64,000 bases of DNA from DAOUJW01 sp965218945 (GCA_965218945.1 OZ244718.1:372001-436000), one strand, 5' to 3'; shown: positions 9,239 through 17,780, counted from the first letter of the stretch. A program made the numbers and translations. The notes: generated by a model not told the origin, from the sequence alone.

Positions 9239-9256
9239 TATTGTAATACACAGGAA
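9239..9256 (+). promoter_or_regulatory. Conserved block between protease and RHH genes
   Basis: TATTGTAATACACAGGAA lies about 20 bp before the RHH start. It recurs with one change as the reverse complement at 16251-16268, in front of the decayed RHH gene. Conservation of a short non-coding block in two diverged cassettes suggests a promoter element or RHH operator. TATGAT at 9234-9239, just upstream, could be a -10 box. I do not see a convincing -35 at proper spacing. Confidence 0.5.
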
Positions 9257-9277
9257 GGCAAAAAAGAGAGAGAGTCC

Positions 9278-9475
9278 ATGCCCAGAAAGTCCAAGGTCAT
9301 CAGCTTCTCAATGCCCCCGGAGATGGCGGAGCAGGTGCAGCAGGTGGTCGACGAGGAGGGCCGCACCGTGAGCGAGTTCCTCCGAGACGCCATCCGCCTG
9401 TACATGGACGAACGGGAGTGGCTGCGGCACGAGCGCCGCCAACGGGCGAAGGCCCGCAGGAACGAACAGGAATGA
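9278..9475 (+). CDS. Ribbon-helix-helix (CopG-type) regulator, cassette A
   Basis: A 65-residue protein starting at ATG 9278 behind AAGAGAGAGAG. The N-terminal strand SKVISFSMPPEMAEQVQQVV and the following EEGRTVSEFLRDAIRLYMDE form a textbook RHH fold. The C-terminus is highly basic (RHERRQRAKARRNEQE). Its stop overlaps the first upstream candidate ATG of the recombinase gene (ATGA at 9472-9475), so the two genes are coupled. It probably autoregulates the cassette or acts as a directionality or expression factor for the recombinase. Homologues accompany both other cassettes in this window. Confidence 0.85.
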   Translation: MPRKSKVISFSMPPEMAEQVQQVVDEEGRTVSEFLRDAIRLYMDEREWLRHERRQRAKARRNEQE

Positions 9476-9492
9476 GCAAGGAGGAGGCACCC

Positions 9493-11424
9493 ATGAACCA
9501 GAACGCCGACTACACCCCCGCAGCCCTCTACGCCAGGGTCTCCAGCGACCGCCAGGACGTGGACCTGTCCGTGGCCGCCCAGCTCAGGGCGCTCAGGGAC
9601 CACGCCCGCAAGAACGGCTACATCGTCGCCCGCGAGTACGTGGACGAGGCCGAGAGCGGTCGCATCGCCGACCGCCCCGAGTTCCGCAAGATGATCGACG
9701 CGGCCAGCAAGACCAACGCTCCCTTCCGGGAGATTTTGGTATGGAAGTTTTCCCGCTTCACCCGCAAGCGGGAGCACGCCGTCGCCTTCAAGTCCATGCT
9801 ACGGCGCAAGGGCGTCCGGGTGGTGTCCATCACCGAGCAGGCCGATGACACCCCCACCGGCAAGCTCCTTGAGGGAATCATCGAGTCCGTGGACGAATTT
9901 TACAGCGAAAATCTTGCCCAGGAGGTTACGCGGGGGATGCGGGAGGCGGCATCCAGGGGCTTCTGGGTCGCCAGCAGGACGCCCTACGGCTACAACAGGG
10001 TCATGGTGCAGGACGGACCCAAGAAGAGGCCCACCCTGGAACCCGACCCCGACGCGGCCCGCGTGGTCAAGCGCATCTTCGACATGGCCGAGGCCGGAAC
10101 GGGGATGCTGAAAATCGCCCAGGCCCTCAACGACGAGGGCATCGCCAGCCCTGCGGGGAAGCTCTGGTCCAAGAACGGCATCCACTTCATCCTCAGAAAC
10201 GAGGTCTACACGGGCGCCCTGGTCTGGGGCGCGAAGGGCAAGGGCAAGGATGAGCCGGTGCGGGTGGAGAAGGCGTTCCCCTCCATCGTCTCCAAGACCC
10301 GCTTCCGCCGCGTGAACCGGCTGATGCGCTCCCGCGCTCCCAAGAGGGCGCACCCCCGCAGGGTCGGGAGCACCTACCTGCTCAGCGGACTGGTCAAGTG
10401 CAAGGCGTGCAACAGGGCGCTCAGCGGCCAGGACGCCAAGAGCGGACAGTTCGCCTACTACGTCTGCCAGTCCATAATGAAGCGGGGCAAGGACGCCTGT
10501 GACACCCCCAGGCTAAACGCCCGGCGCTTCGAGGAGCTGGTGGTGGGAAAGATTCGCTCCAACATCCTCACCGAGAGCAGCATCACCGAGCTGGTGAAGG
10601 TGGTGGACGAGGAGATGGACGGCGTGGCCCTGGAGCAGCGCAAGAGGCTTCAGACCGTCGAGGATGAGCTTGAGGACGTGAAGCGGAAGCTGGGCCGCAT
10701 CTGGCACGTCATCGAGACGACCGACATCGACATGGCCGACGCCGCAGGCCGCATCAAGGAGCACCGGGACCGGCAGGAGCGCCTGGAGGACGCGGCGGCG
10801 GAGGCGAGGGCTATCCTGGCCGACCGCAGGGCCGTCCTGGACGACGTGGAGACCATCACCGCCTACGCCAAGGACATGAGAGACTTCCTGAACGAGAGCG
10901 AGCTGACCGAGCGCAGGGCCTTCATCGAGTCCTTCGTCAAGGAGATCGTCGTCATGCCCGGAGACGCCCTGATGCGCTACACCGTGCCCATGCCGGACGA
11001 TTCCCTGATACCGGGAAGGGCCGCCGAAAAGGTGGCCCTGAACGGCTCAGTTCTGTCTACCGTCAAAAATGGTGGGCCGGGCTTGACAAAATCAAGAACC
11101 GAGGCCGATTCCGAGGTCACACCGTCGTTCGGCATGGGTATGGTGTACGTCAGAACGGCCTCGTCTCCGTTGACCTCGATTGCTTCCACGAAATTGCGGA
11201 TGAGCGCCTTCCGCTCGGGGATCGTCCCGTCCTTCAGGAAGTTTCGGAAGTCCGCAACGTACCGCACTATCTCCTCGGTGTCGGGCAGATCCACTCTCCT
11301 CTGTTCAAGCTGGGTCTTGGCGTCGTCCCTGGCAGCCTCCAGCTGCTCCTCACGGTGCCTCAGAGACATGATCCGGGGCGACAGGACCTCCAGGGTCAAC
11401 TCGCTCGTCTCAATGGCCTCGTAG
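9493..11424 (+). CDS. Large serine recombinase, cassette A
   Basis: A 643-residue protein if started at ATG 9493, which has a strong AAGGAGGAG site; ATG 9472 is also possible. The N-terminal resolvase domain has YARVSSDRQ with catalytic Ser about residue 17. A recombinase domain follows (FHFILRNEVYTGALVWG), then a zinc ribbon (VKCKACNRAL...YYVCQS) and a coiled coil (RLQTVEDELEDVKRKL). Similarity to the opposing recombinase ends near YTVPMPDDS (about residue 500). The remaining about 130 residues from 11030 on are Ser/Arg-rich because they read antisense through the 3' end of that gene, so the natural C-terminus was probably replaced by recombination at the 19-bp core (11082-11100). It acts on DNA attachment sites, integrating or excising the element. 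Confidence 0.9.
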   Translation: MNQNADYTPAALYARVSSDRQDVDLSVAAQLRALRDHARKNGYIVAREYVDEAESGRIADRPEFRKMIDAASKTNAPFREILVWKFSRFTRKREHAVAFKSMLRRKGVRVVSITEQADDTPTGKLLEGIIESVDEFYSENLAQEVTRGMREAASRGFWVASRTPYGYNRVMVQDGPKKRPTLEPDPDAARVVKRIFDMAEAGTGMLKIAQALNDEGIASPAGKLWSKNGIHFILRNEVYTGALVWGAKGKGKDEPVRVEKAFPSIVSKTRFRRVNRLMRSRAPKRAHPRRVGSTYLLSGLVKCKACNRALSGQDAKSGQFAYYVCQSIMKRGKDACDTPRLNARRFEELVVGKIRSNILTESSITELVKVVDEEMDGVALEQRKRLQTVEDELEDVKRKLGRIWHVIETTDIDMADAAGRIKEHRDRQERLEDAAAEARAILADRRAVLDDVETITAYAKDMRDFLNESELTERRAFIESFVKEIVVMPGDALMRYTVPMPDDSLIPGRAAEKVALNGSVLSTVKNGGPGLTKSRTEADSEVTPSFGMGMVYVRTASSPLTSIASTKLRMSAFRSGIVPSFRKFRKSATYRTISSVSGRSTLLCSSWVLASSLAASSCSSRCLRDMIRGDRTSRVNSLVSMAS

Positions 11425-12641
11425 AGCTTCTCAAGCCGCTTCCTCACGTCGGATAGCTCCGCCTCGACGACCTCCAGCCTGCCGGAAAGCTCACCGGCCA
11501 TCGCGTCGATCTCCTCGGCCACCAGCGTCACCAGCGCCACTATGGTCTCCTCGTTCAGAATCCGCTCCCTGATCTTCTCCACCACGAAGGTCTCCAGCCT
11601 CGGAGCGTTCAGGTAGCGGGCGCTGCACGTCCCGGCTCCCTCCCTGAACAGGGTGCCGCAGATGTAGTAGGCGAACTGGCCGCTCTTGGCTCCCTGGGCC
11701 GAGTAGGGCCTGCCGCACACCCCGCACCTGAGCAGCCCGCTCAGCAGGAACTTGCTCCCCACTCTACCGGGCCTCTGCACCTTCGGGGCGCGCTCGCTCA
11801 TCGCCTGCTGCACGTCGTCGAACAGCTCCCTGGACACCAGGGCGGGCCACGCTCCCTCTACCCTTACAGGGTCCTGGGCCTTCTCGCCCTTGCTGTTCTT
11901 GCCCCAGACGGCGGTTCCGGTGTACGCCTCGTTTCTCAGCACGTAGTGGAGCGTTCCCTTGTACCAGCGCTTGCCCCTGTTGGTGATGCCCCGGTCGTTC
12001 AGCTCCTTGCATAGCTCCTTGAGGCCGCTGCCCCGCAGGGACTTCTCGAATATCTCCCGCACCACCGGGGCGGTGGCCGGGTCAACCTCAAGGGTGGGGC
12101 GCTCCTTCGCCCCGTCGCTGACCTTGACCTTCCTGTATCCGAAGGGGGCGTTCGAGCCTAGGAAGAAGCCCCGGGACGCGGCCTCCCTCATTCCCCGGAC
12201 GACCTCCTGCGCCAAATTCTCGCTGTAATATTCGTCCACGCTCTCGATGATTCCCTCAAGCAGCCTGCCGGTGGCGTTGTCCTCGGCCTGCTCGGTGATG
12301 GACACCACGCGGATGCCCTTGCGCCGCAGCTGCGACTTGAAGGCTACGGCGTGCTCGCGCTTGCGGGTGAAGCGGCTGAATTTCCAGACGAGAATCACGT
12401 CGAAGGGGGCCTTGGGCTTGCCGCCCTCCTCGATCATCTCCCTGAACTGGGGCCGGTCGGCGACACGGCCGCTCTCGGCCTCGTCCACGTACTCCCGGGC
12501 CACGGAGTAGTCGTTGGCCTTGGCGTACTCCTTGAGCGCCCGTAGTTGGGCGGACACGGACAGGTCCACGTCCTGCCGGTCGCTGGACACCCTGGCGTAG
12601 AGCGCCGCCGGCGTTAGCGGCTGTAGGTGCTTCTCCTTCAT
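10977..12641 (-). CDS. Large serine recombinase, cassette B
   Basis: A 554-residue protein from ATG 12641, chosen for its GGAGGA site 7 bases upstream. A longer frame reaches 12725 but overlaps the RHH gene. The domain order is as in recombinase A: resolvase domain with YARVSSDRQ (Ser about residue 19), recombinase domain (LHYVLRNEAYTGTAVWG), zinc ribbon (LRCGVCGRPY...YYICGT) and a coiled coil. The C-terminus crosses the 19-bp core as VLDFVK and then reads antisense into recombinase A. The two genes overlap tail to tail by 448 bp, an unusual convergent arrangement. N-terminal domains of A and B are closely similar but clearly diverged, so they are separate acquisitions rather than a fresh duplication. 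Confidence 0.9.
   Translation of the reverse strand: MKEKHLQPLTPAALYARVSSDRQDVDLSVSAQLRALKEYAKANDYSVAREYVDEAESGRVADRPQFREMIEEGGKPKAPFDVILVWKFSRFTRKREHAVAFKSQLRRKGIRVVSITEQAEDNATGRLLEGIIESVDEYYSENLAQEVVRGMREAASRGFFLGSNAPFGYRKVKVSDGAKERPTLEVDPATAPVVREIFEKSLRGSGLKELCKELNDRGITNRGKRWYKGTLHYVLRNEAYTGTAVWGKNSKGEKAQDPVRVEGAWPALVSRELFDDVQQAMSERAPKVQRPGRVGSKFLLSGLLRCGVCGRPYSAQGAKSGQFAYYICGTLFREGAGTCSARYLNAPRLETFVVEKIRERILNEETIVALVTLVAEEIDAMAGELSGRLEVVEAELSDVRKRLEKLYEAIETSELTLEVLSPRIMSLRHREEQLEAARDDAKTQLEQRRVDLPDTEEIVRYVADFRNFLKDGTIPERKALIRNFVEAIEVNGDEAVLTYTIPMPNDGVTSESASVLDFVKPGPPFLTVDRTEPFRATFSAALPGIRESSGMGTV
11082..11100 (-). repeat. 19-bp attachment-core-like repeat, copy 1
   Basis: On the minus strand this reads GGTTCTTGATTTTGTCAAG. 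It lies in the overlap of the two convergent recombinase genes, at the point where each loses similarity to the other. The same sequence is present exactly at 51864-51882 and with one change at 43591-43609, both in the plus orientation. Location at three apparent rearrangement joints suggests a recombinase crossover core. Confidence 0.65.
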
Positions 12642-12652
12642 GCTGTCCTCCT

Positions 12653-12880
12653 TCAGTCTCCCTGTGAATCTTGCTGTTCGGCATGGCGAGCGCGGAGCCT
12701 CTCGTACCGGATGGTCCTGAGCCACTCCCGCTCCTCCATGTAGTTGCGAAGGGCCTCGCGGATGAGCTCGCTCATGGTGCGGCCCTCGTCGCGCATCACG
12801 TCCTGCACCTGCTCGGCCATCTCAGGCGGCAGGGAGAAGGTGATCGTCTTGGTGTTCCTGTTGATGAGCCTGTTGGTCAT
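12653..12880 (-). CDS. Ribbon-helix-helix (CopG-type) regulator, cassette B
   Basis: A 75-residue protein. The RHH core TKTITFSLPPEMAEQVQDVM plus EGRTMSELIREALRNYMEE closely parallels the cassette A protein, with the same basic tail layout (LRTIRYERLRARHAEQQ). It starts at ATG 12880 and ends 11 bp before the recombinase B start, giving the same gene order as cassette A. A good promoter lies directly upstream (12898-12927). No protease gene accompanies this copy; instead the divergent side is non-coding, with the STAND NTPase gene ending nearby. Confidence 0.85.
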   Translation of the reverse strand: MTNRLINRNTKTITFSLPPEMAEQVQDVMRDEGRTMSELIREALRNYMEEREWLRTIRYERLRARHAEQQDSQGD

Positions 12881-12897
12881 AACCTGTCTTACTCTGT

Positions 12898-12927
12898 ATC
12901 ATGCGACATGTGGCAGTCTACTGTCAA
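12898..12927 (-). promoter_or_regulatory. Sigma70-type promoter of cassette B
   Basis: On the minus strand TTGACA (12922-12927) is followed after 18 bp by CATGAT (12898-12903). This lies about 18-20 bp before the RHH start, implying a very short leader or leaderless transcript. A perfect -35 with an acceptable -10 makes this a plausible promoter. Confidence 0.5.
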
Positions 12928-13039
12928 GCAAGTCCTGAGGGACGTGAGTTGCAACGCGTGACCAGAATGGGTAGATAAACTGATTTAGCGCACAGAGTCT
13001 ATGTTAGGAGCCTTGGTCTATGGACGGGAGCCTTGTCAG

Positions 13040-15781
13040 TCACCTACCTGCCCAATGAAGTCCTTGGAGGTCGTTTGTCAGCCACTCGTGTGCAAGGGCA
13101 GTTGCTGGTCTGGGCTCGTACCCATGAAGAATCCCCCAGCCGCTGTAGTATGGTTTTCCCTGTTCGATGAGTTTTTCTTGGGCTGCCTGAATTCTCTTCC
13201 GAGTATCGTCGTCGATGGTCCTCTCCTTTCGTCCCATTTCTATGAATACCCCCGAGTCGGCGATATCGTCTACCCATTCGTTCCAGTGGATGAGAACTGC
13301 CTCTTTCCGATCGTTCGGTTTGCTGGCTTCCAGTAATCTCAGTTCACCACTCATTCGAAAGGGTAGCATGTATCTCATTTGGTTCCTTTTATTGAACGCA
13401 GGGAGCCACCGTTCTACTATGCGGTTATAGATTTGCAGTGCTCCGTTGAAAATTGCATTCGTACGCTGAAGTAACCTTTCTTCAGTGTAACGCTCGAACC
13501 ACATCCCTCCCCTTCTCCCCGTAGGCCATTCTTTGTCTGGCTGTGGCCAGGGATCCACAAGGATGTCTGTGCCGTTCCTAAGAAGTTCAGAGACCCGCTC
13601 TCGGAATAGTTCTAGTTCGGGCACCGTGAAGGAATACCCGCTGAATCCGAACGTAACGGAGCCTCTCGGGTCTCTTTCCAGATGCCGTAGCCATTTATCA
13701 ATGTAGTCAATTAAGTCAGTTGGAGTACCTATGCCCCTTGCCTCGAAATCGGTCCTGCGCAAGTAGCTAGCAAAGTCATAGGCAAATTCATGGAAACCTA
13801 ACGTAAATTCCAGTGCGAGGCTAAAGCCTTTCAGTTGTTCCGAAAGTGACTGGGATAGTTCATCGTGAGTGATACTCCATGGCCAGACTCTAGTGACTTC
13901 TATGCCCCTCGACTTCAATCTGGGCCAGCCCTCACGATGCCCCTTATAGGGATGTCGCAGATCCTTAGGAAGTTGGACTACGGGTGCAAGTTCTTCGTCT
14001 CCTCTGTACCAACTGGTGGTGACCCATCCTGATCGTACGTCGATTCCCAGCGTCGGAACGCTTCTGCTCTTTGCCTGCATCCCCAGCGCAGGCATCAGAG
14101 GGCCAAGTCCGTCCTTCCAGTTTTCCATGGCGTTTCTGATGCTGGCGCCTATCTCCATTGCTGTGCCTGGAGGGAGTGATTCCGAGTCTTCATCCTTAGA
14201 CCAGTTATGCTTGACCTCTTCCAGTACCAGCCCAGCCATCCCTGGATCTAAGGAGGCGAGTTTCTCCATAATCTCTTGGCCGATGTTCGAGTCTTCCGAG
14301 TTGATGGCGATGGCCAGGGGAACTACCCACCTGTCGGAGTTTAGCTCAATCTCTTCCAAGGAGATTGACCTCTCCACAATAGCCCTTGCGGCGAGCCACT
14401 CCCTGAAAATTGCCAACGTGAAGTCGAACTTGCCGCCTTCTTCCACAACGATTCGTGAGTTGGCCACAAGAGCCTGTTCGGAGGCTTTCGTTGTCACAAG
14501 TGCTTTACCCACACTTTCTCCCGAGTTGATAGAGGCCACAGCCAGAGTTTTCAAGAATTCCGTGGCATCTCCGAGGTCATCAAGTGAGTCACCCAGCGCT
14601 TGCCGAACCATCTCGCTGACTATTTGACTCGGAGTCCTTCCCCATATGGGCATGGGCTGTCTCAGGTACGCTCCAACTATCGTTGCGAACAATGGAAGTC
14701 GGCTCCTATACTCCCGGAAAGGAATCTCAAACTGTTTGACCTCGCGTCCTGCGACTCTTGACGCTATGGAAAGAAATTCCTCCTCGCCACACTCAGGCAG
14801 GGCATAATCTTCGGCTGTGACGTTCAGGCCAGGTAACGGCCTCGTGATCATCACCGCGGACACGTTTTGGTTTGCCTCCGTGTAGGACTGCGCCTGGTTG
14901 AGCAACTGATTTGCCTTGGAGCGCCCTGTTTCATCCAGACCGTCTATGATGACCAGGACCCTCTGGGTGTAGACGGGTCCTTGTTCCCGCGTATATCCCT
15001 CAACATGATCCTTCAGGTCCCCACTGATGTTACGTGCGTTCAGAAATACAGGCAGGGGCTCGAAATGGTCCTGCAGCCGGTTTAGCAGCGCTAACTGGTA
15101 TAACCGATGTGCTGCCAGCGTCTTCCCGGATCCTTGCCGCGCATTTACCGTCAGTGTTCCTGTCGTGGGGATTGTCAGTTTGTGCCCAACTGAGTGGTCC
15201 TCGGCGAGTTCGCCGGCGATATCTTCGGGAACTCCCAATGTTGCCCAGAGGCGCTTGGTATCCGCGATGCTCTCCCGGTGCTTTTGCCTCAGGTGCAGGT
15301 CGTGGTTGACTGGAGCCGGGTCCCGGTACCTCCGCAGAATCTCGTCAGTCAAGGATGCCCTGATATGGTCCGGCAGGTCGTCTACGTTCTCAATTTTCTT
15401 CCAAGTGGCGTAGTTCGACACTTTTTGGATCAGTGTCTCTGTCTCGTCGTCTCTCTCAGTTGCGGGGAGCTTGAAGGCGAGAAGTCTTCCTTGGGCCCTC
15501 ATGCAGGCGCTTATTTCTTCGGCTATAGGTGGGGTGGTCGTTGAACCGATGAGCCAGATCACCATGTCCGCCCCGCTTGCGTTTCTGACGTACCGGTCGC
15601 GGGCCTCTTCGGAACTAGCAGGAGCGTCTTCGAAGGCCCAGACCTTCGCCAACGGGAAGCCGTCCACCTCTTTGATGGCCAAAGACCTGGCACGGGACAT
15701 TTCCTCGTCTTCTGGATCCTGTCGGCTGCTGATAAAGACTTGGAGTGGGTCTTCACTCGGTCGGATTTGCTTTGCGTTCAT
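13040..15781 (-). CDS. STAND NTPase (NACHT-like) with DUF4062/TIR-like N-terminal domain
   Basis: A 913-residue protein. Residues about 12-105 (LQVFISSRQDPEDEEMSRAR, then KVWAFEDAPASS and GADMVIWLIGSTT) resemble the DUF4062 fold, a TIR-like effector or sensor domain common in bacterial STAND proteins. The NTPase has Walker A ARQGSGKT (about 214-221) and the NACHT-style Walker B VLVIIDGLDE (about 273-282). The C-terminal about 400 residues are unrecognised and may sense ligand. Such proteins act in anti-phage immunity (the Avs-type STAND class is a known example); that role is inferred here. The gene stands alone on the minus strand between cassette B and the decayed cassette C. Its lower GC and different codon use from its neighbours suggest separate acquisition. 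It has no clear ribosome site and no partner. Confidence 0.8.
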   Translation of the reverse strand: MNAKQIRPSEDPLQVFISSRQDPEDEEMSRARSLAIKEVDGFPLAKVWAFEDAPASSEEARDRYVRNASGADMVIWLIGSTTTPPIAEEISACMRAQGRLLAFKLPATERDDETETLIQKVSNYATWKKIENVDDLPDHIRASLTDEILRRYRDPAPVNHDLHLRQKHRESIADTKRLWATLGVPEDIAGELAEDHSVGHKLTIPTTGTLTVNARQGSGKTLAAHRLYQLALLNRLQDHFEPLPVFLNARNISGDLKDHVEGYTREQGPVYTQRVLVIIDGLDETGRSKANQLLNQAQSYTEANQNVSAVMITRPLPGLNVTAEDYALPECGEEEFLSIASRVAGREVKQFEIPFREYRSRLPLFATIVGAYLRQPMPIWGRTPSQIVSEMVRQALGDSLDDLGDATEFLKTLAVASINSGESVGKALVTTKASEQALVANSRIVVEEGGKFDFTLAIFREWLAARAIVERSISLEEIELNSDRWVVPLAIAINSEDSNIGQEIMEKLASLDPGMAGLVLEEVKHNWSKDEDSESLPPGTAMEIGASIRNAMENWKDGLGPLMPALGMQAKSRSVPTLGIDVRSGWVTTSWYRGDEELAPVVQLPKDLRHPYKGHREGWPRLKSRGIEVTRVWPWSITHDELSQSLSEQLKGFSLALEFTLGFHEFAYDFASYLRRTDFEARGIGTPTDLIDYIDKWLRHLERDPRGSVTFGFSGYSFTVPELELFRERVSELLRNGTDILVDPWPQPDKEWPTGRRGGMWFERYTEERLLQRTNAIFNGALQIYNRIVERWLPAFNKRNQMRYMLPFRMSGELRLLEASKPNDRKEAVLIHWNEWVDDIADSGVFIEMGRKERTIDDDTRKRIQAAQEKLIEQGKPYYSGWGILHGYEPRPATALAHEWLTNDLQGLHWAGR

Positions 15782-15937
15782 CTTGCGGCGCTCTTTGGGT
15801 CATCATTTGGCCCCATTTCTCCAAGTCTTGTTTTGAGTTGTAGACCACTCCGGCTCATCTGCCCGTATCTGGAGCCAGTATCAGCGGGATAGTTCCGAGT
15901 GTGTGTCTTGGTCAGACTCTAGCCCATTATGTGGTTG

Positions 15938-16228
15938 CTAGATTCGGTGATTGAAACCGAACTCCCCAAGTTCCACCCTGGCATAGAGGGCTCCGGGGGT
16001 AAGGGATTGCAGTCGTTTCTTGTTCATGCTGACCTCCTTGCTCATCCCGGTTCGTTCAGGCGCGCCTCGGCCCGTTGGCGGCGCTCTCGTTTCAACCATT
16101 CCCTCTCCTCTAGGTGGAGATGGATGGCCCTCGCTCACGGTGCGACCGTCCTCCGTGACCGCCTGCTGGAGGTGCTCCGCCATCTCAGGGGGAATGGAGA
16201 GGGAGATGACCTTGGATATCTTGGGCAT
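15938..16228 (-). pseudogene. Decayed RHH plus recombinase start, cassette C
   Basis: The frame opens with a good RHH start (MPKISKVISLSIPPEMAEHL) and runs normally to GRTVSE. It then loses register through a small deletion: the expected continuation, EEREWLKRERRQRAEARLNE, is present in another frame. The recombinase start then follows (MNKKRLQSLTPGALYARV), cut off immediately after YARV, before the catalytic Ser. The rest of the recombinase is missing. The truncation point joins unrelated sequence leading to the STAND gene. This is the third copy of the cassette and is non-functional. Confidence 0.85.
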
Positions 16229-16379
16229 GGGCGCTCTCTCTTCTATTGCGTTCTTGTGTATTACAATACCCTACTCCTGATGTGAACGATAGGGCCTCCC
16301 GGCGTCAAGGAGCGCGTGCAGCCGGCGGTCCCAAAGGAATAGAATACCATGACGGACATTGCGATTGCCAAGCTCCGTT

Positions 16380-16403
16380 ATGGGGACTTTCAGATGGCTT
16401 CTG
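16380..16403 (+). pseudogene. Remnant of the aspartyl-protease gene start
   Basis: The first eight codons read MGTFRWLL, against MGTFKWPL in the intact protease at 9140. The spacing and orientation relative to the RHH remnant (151 bp, divergent) are like cassette A (137 bp). After this the frame turns unrelated and leads into the solute-binding-protein pseudogene. It supports the view that the protease belongs to the recombinase cassette. Confidence 0.6.
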
Positions 16404-16467
16404 TGCGGTACCTGCGGGCACGGTCATCAGACGCAGACATCCAGAAGACGGCACAAGGGATGGACGC

Positions 16468-17219
16468 ATGTTCGGACTGAAGATGCTGCTCATGGTCATG
16501 GCGGCTGTGTTGGGCGCGCTGGTCGTCGTGTTGCTGGCGTGCAACGGCGGCTCGGAGACCGTGCGCCTTGCTACTGAGGGACAGTACCACCCCTTCAACT
16601 TCATCAACGACGATGGCGAGATCGATGGCCTGGAGCGAGAGGTCGGCGACGAGTTGTGCTGCCGCGCAAAGTTGGACTGCGAGTGGGCGCTCAACGAGTG
16701 GTCAGACATGATACCGGACCTGGTGGCAGGGGAGTTGACGTCATCATCGCGGGGATGAGCATCACCGACCAGCGCGACGACACCATCGACTTCACTGAGC
16801 CGTACTACCCGCCTGCGCCCTCCGTATATCTCGCCCTTGCGGGGGCGGGCTACGAGGCCGTTCAGGGTAGGCTCGGAGCCTACGCCAATACCATCTACTC
16901 GGACTATTTCACCGAGCAAGGCATCCCGTACACCGAGTTCAGCAGCGAAGACGACCGCCTTGAGGCGCTGCTAAATGGCGACATCGACGCGAGCCTGGTA
17001 GACCACGCCTACGCCGTGGAGAAGCTTGTGGAGTACGAGGGGAAGCTGGCCGTCGTCGGACCCTCCGTGCTGCTGGACCGTGGCATCGGCATGGGTGTGC
17101 GCGAGGACAGCGGTGACCTGCGAGACAAGCTGAATGAGGCCATCGCGTCGATGAAGGCGGACGGTTCCCTGAACGAGCTTATTCGCAAGTGGGTGGGCGA
17201 GGACGTCATGACTTTCTAG
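16468..17219 (+). pseudogene. Frameshifted amino-acid-type ABC transporter solute-binding lipoprotein
   Basis: From ATG 16468 the product has a lipoprotein signal (hydrophobic stretch ending VVLLACNGG, lipobox LLAC). A family 3 solute-binding domain follows (VRLATEGQYHPFNFINDDGE, then WALNEWSDMIPDLVAGE). The frame then ends in TSSSRG. Shifting register near 16735 restores DVIIAGMSITDQRDDTIDF, and the domain continues to the end (VLLDRGIGMGVREDS, then SLNELIRKWVGE). One frameshift thus breaks an otherwise complete gene of about 250 codons, assuming no sequencing error. No permease or ATPase genes are nearby, so it was probably stranded by the cassette insertion. Confidence 0.85.
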
Positions 17220-17320
17220 CGGGTCCCGGCAACCAGCCTCCCACGCCGCTGAGCCCAGGACATGTCAGGCTCCATCCTTCGCATCCTCGGTGATCACCCG
17301 TCGAGCTCCTGACCATGGGC

Positions 17321-17740
17321 CTAAGCCAGCGGAAGCCACGCGACCAGAACGCTGACGACCAGCAGTCCTAGCAGCCCGGCGGCGACCAAACCAAGGACGA
17401 ATGCTACCCGCCTCATCCTGTCCCGCTCGACACGATCCTTTCGATAAACCTCCTCCAACCCGACGCTCCGCTCCTGCTTCAGGACAAGCTGGGCCTGAAG
17501 GAGTTCCACCTGCTCGTCCAACTCCCGAATCCGCTCCCGGGCCACGTCCAGCAGCGTACCCTGAGATCTGGCGTTTACGCCGTTCTCCGGCAGGTCGTCG
17601 TCCAGCATCACGTATATCCGGTGCCGACTTCCACGCGGCTCCCGTCTGACCTGGATATCCCCCGAGGCGATCCGACGGTCCAAAGTGGACAGGGACACGG
17701 CCAGCTCCCGGCAAGCCTCGGCCTTCGTCAGCTGTCTCAT
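17321..17740 (-). CDS. Membrane-anchored HTH/coiled-coil protein
   Basis: A 139-residue protein from ATG 17740 behind a strong GGAGGAAAGGAGG region. Residues 1-50 form an excisionase/MerR-like HTH (LTKAEACRELAVSLSTLDRR, then SRHRIYVMLDDD). Residues about 62-105 form a coiled coil (ARERIRELDEQVELLQAQL). The C-terminus is a single membrane helix (VLGLVAAGLLGLLVVSVLVA). Similar HTH/coiled-coil/TM proteins occur beside replication-relaxation genes on mobile elements; a role in DNA anchoring or replication control is possible. A palindromic operator-like site lies 41-70 bp upstream. Confidence 0.75.
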   Translation of the reverse strand: MRQLTKAEACRELAVSLSTLDRRIASGDIQVRREPRGSRHRIYVMLDDDLPENGVNARSQGTLLDVARERIRELDEQVELLQAQLVLKQERSVGLEEVYRKDRVERDRMRRVAFVLGLVAAGLLGLLVVSVLVAWLPLA

Positions 17741-17780
17741 ACTCTTCCTCCTTTCCTCCGGTTGTTGCGGCGCATAATCA

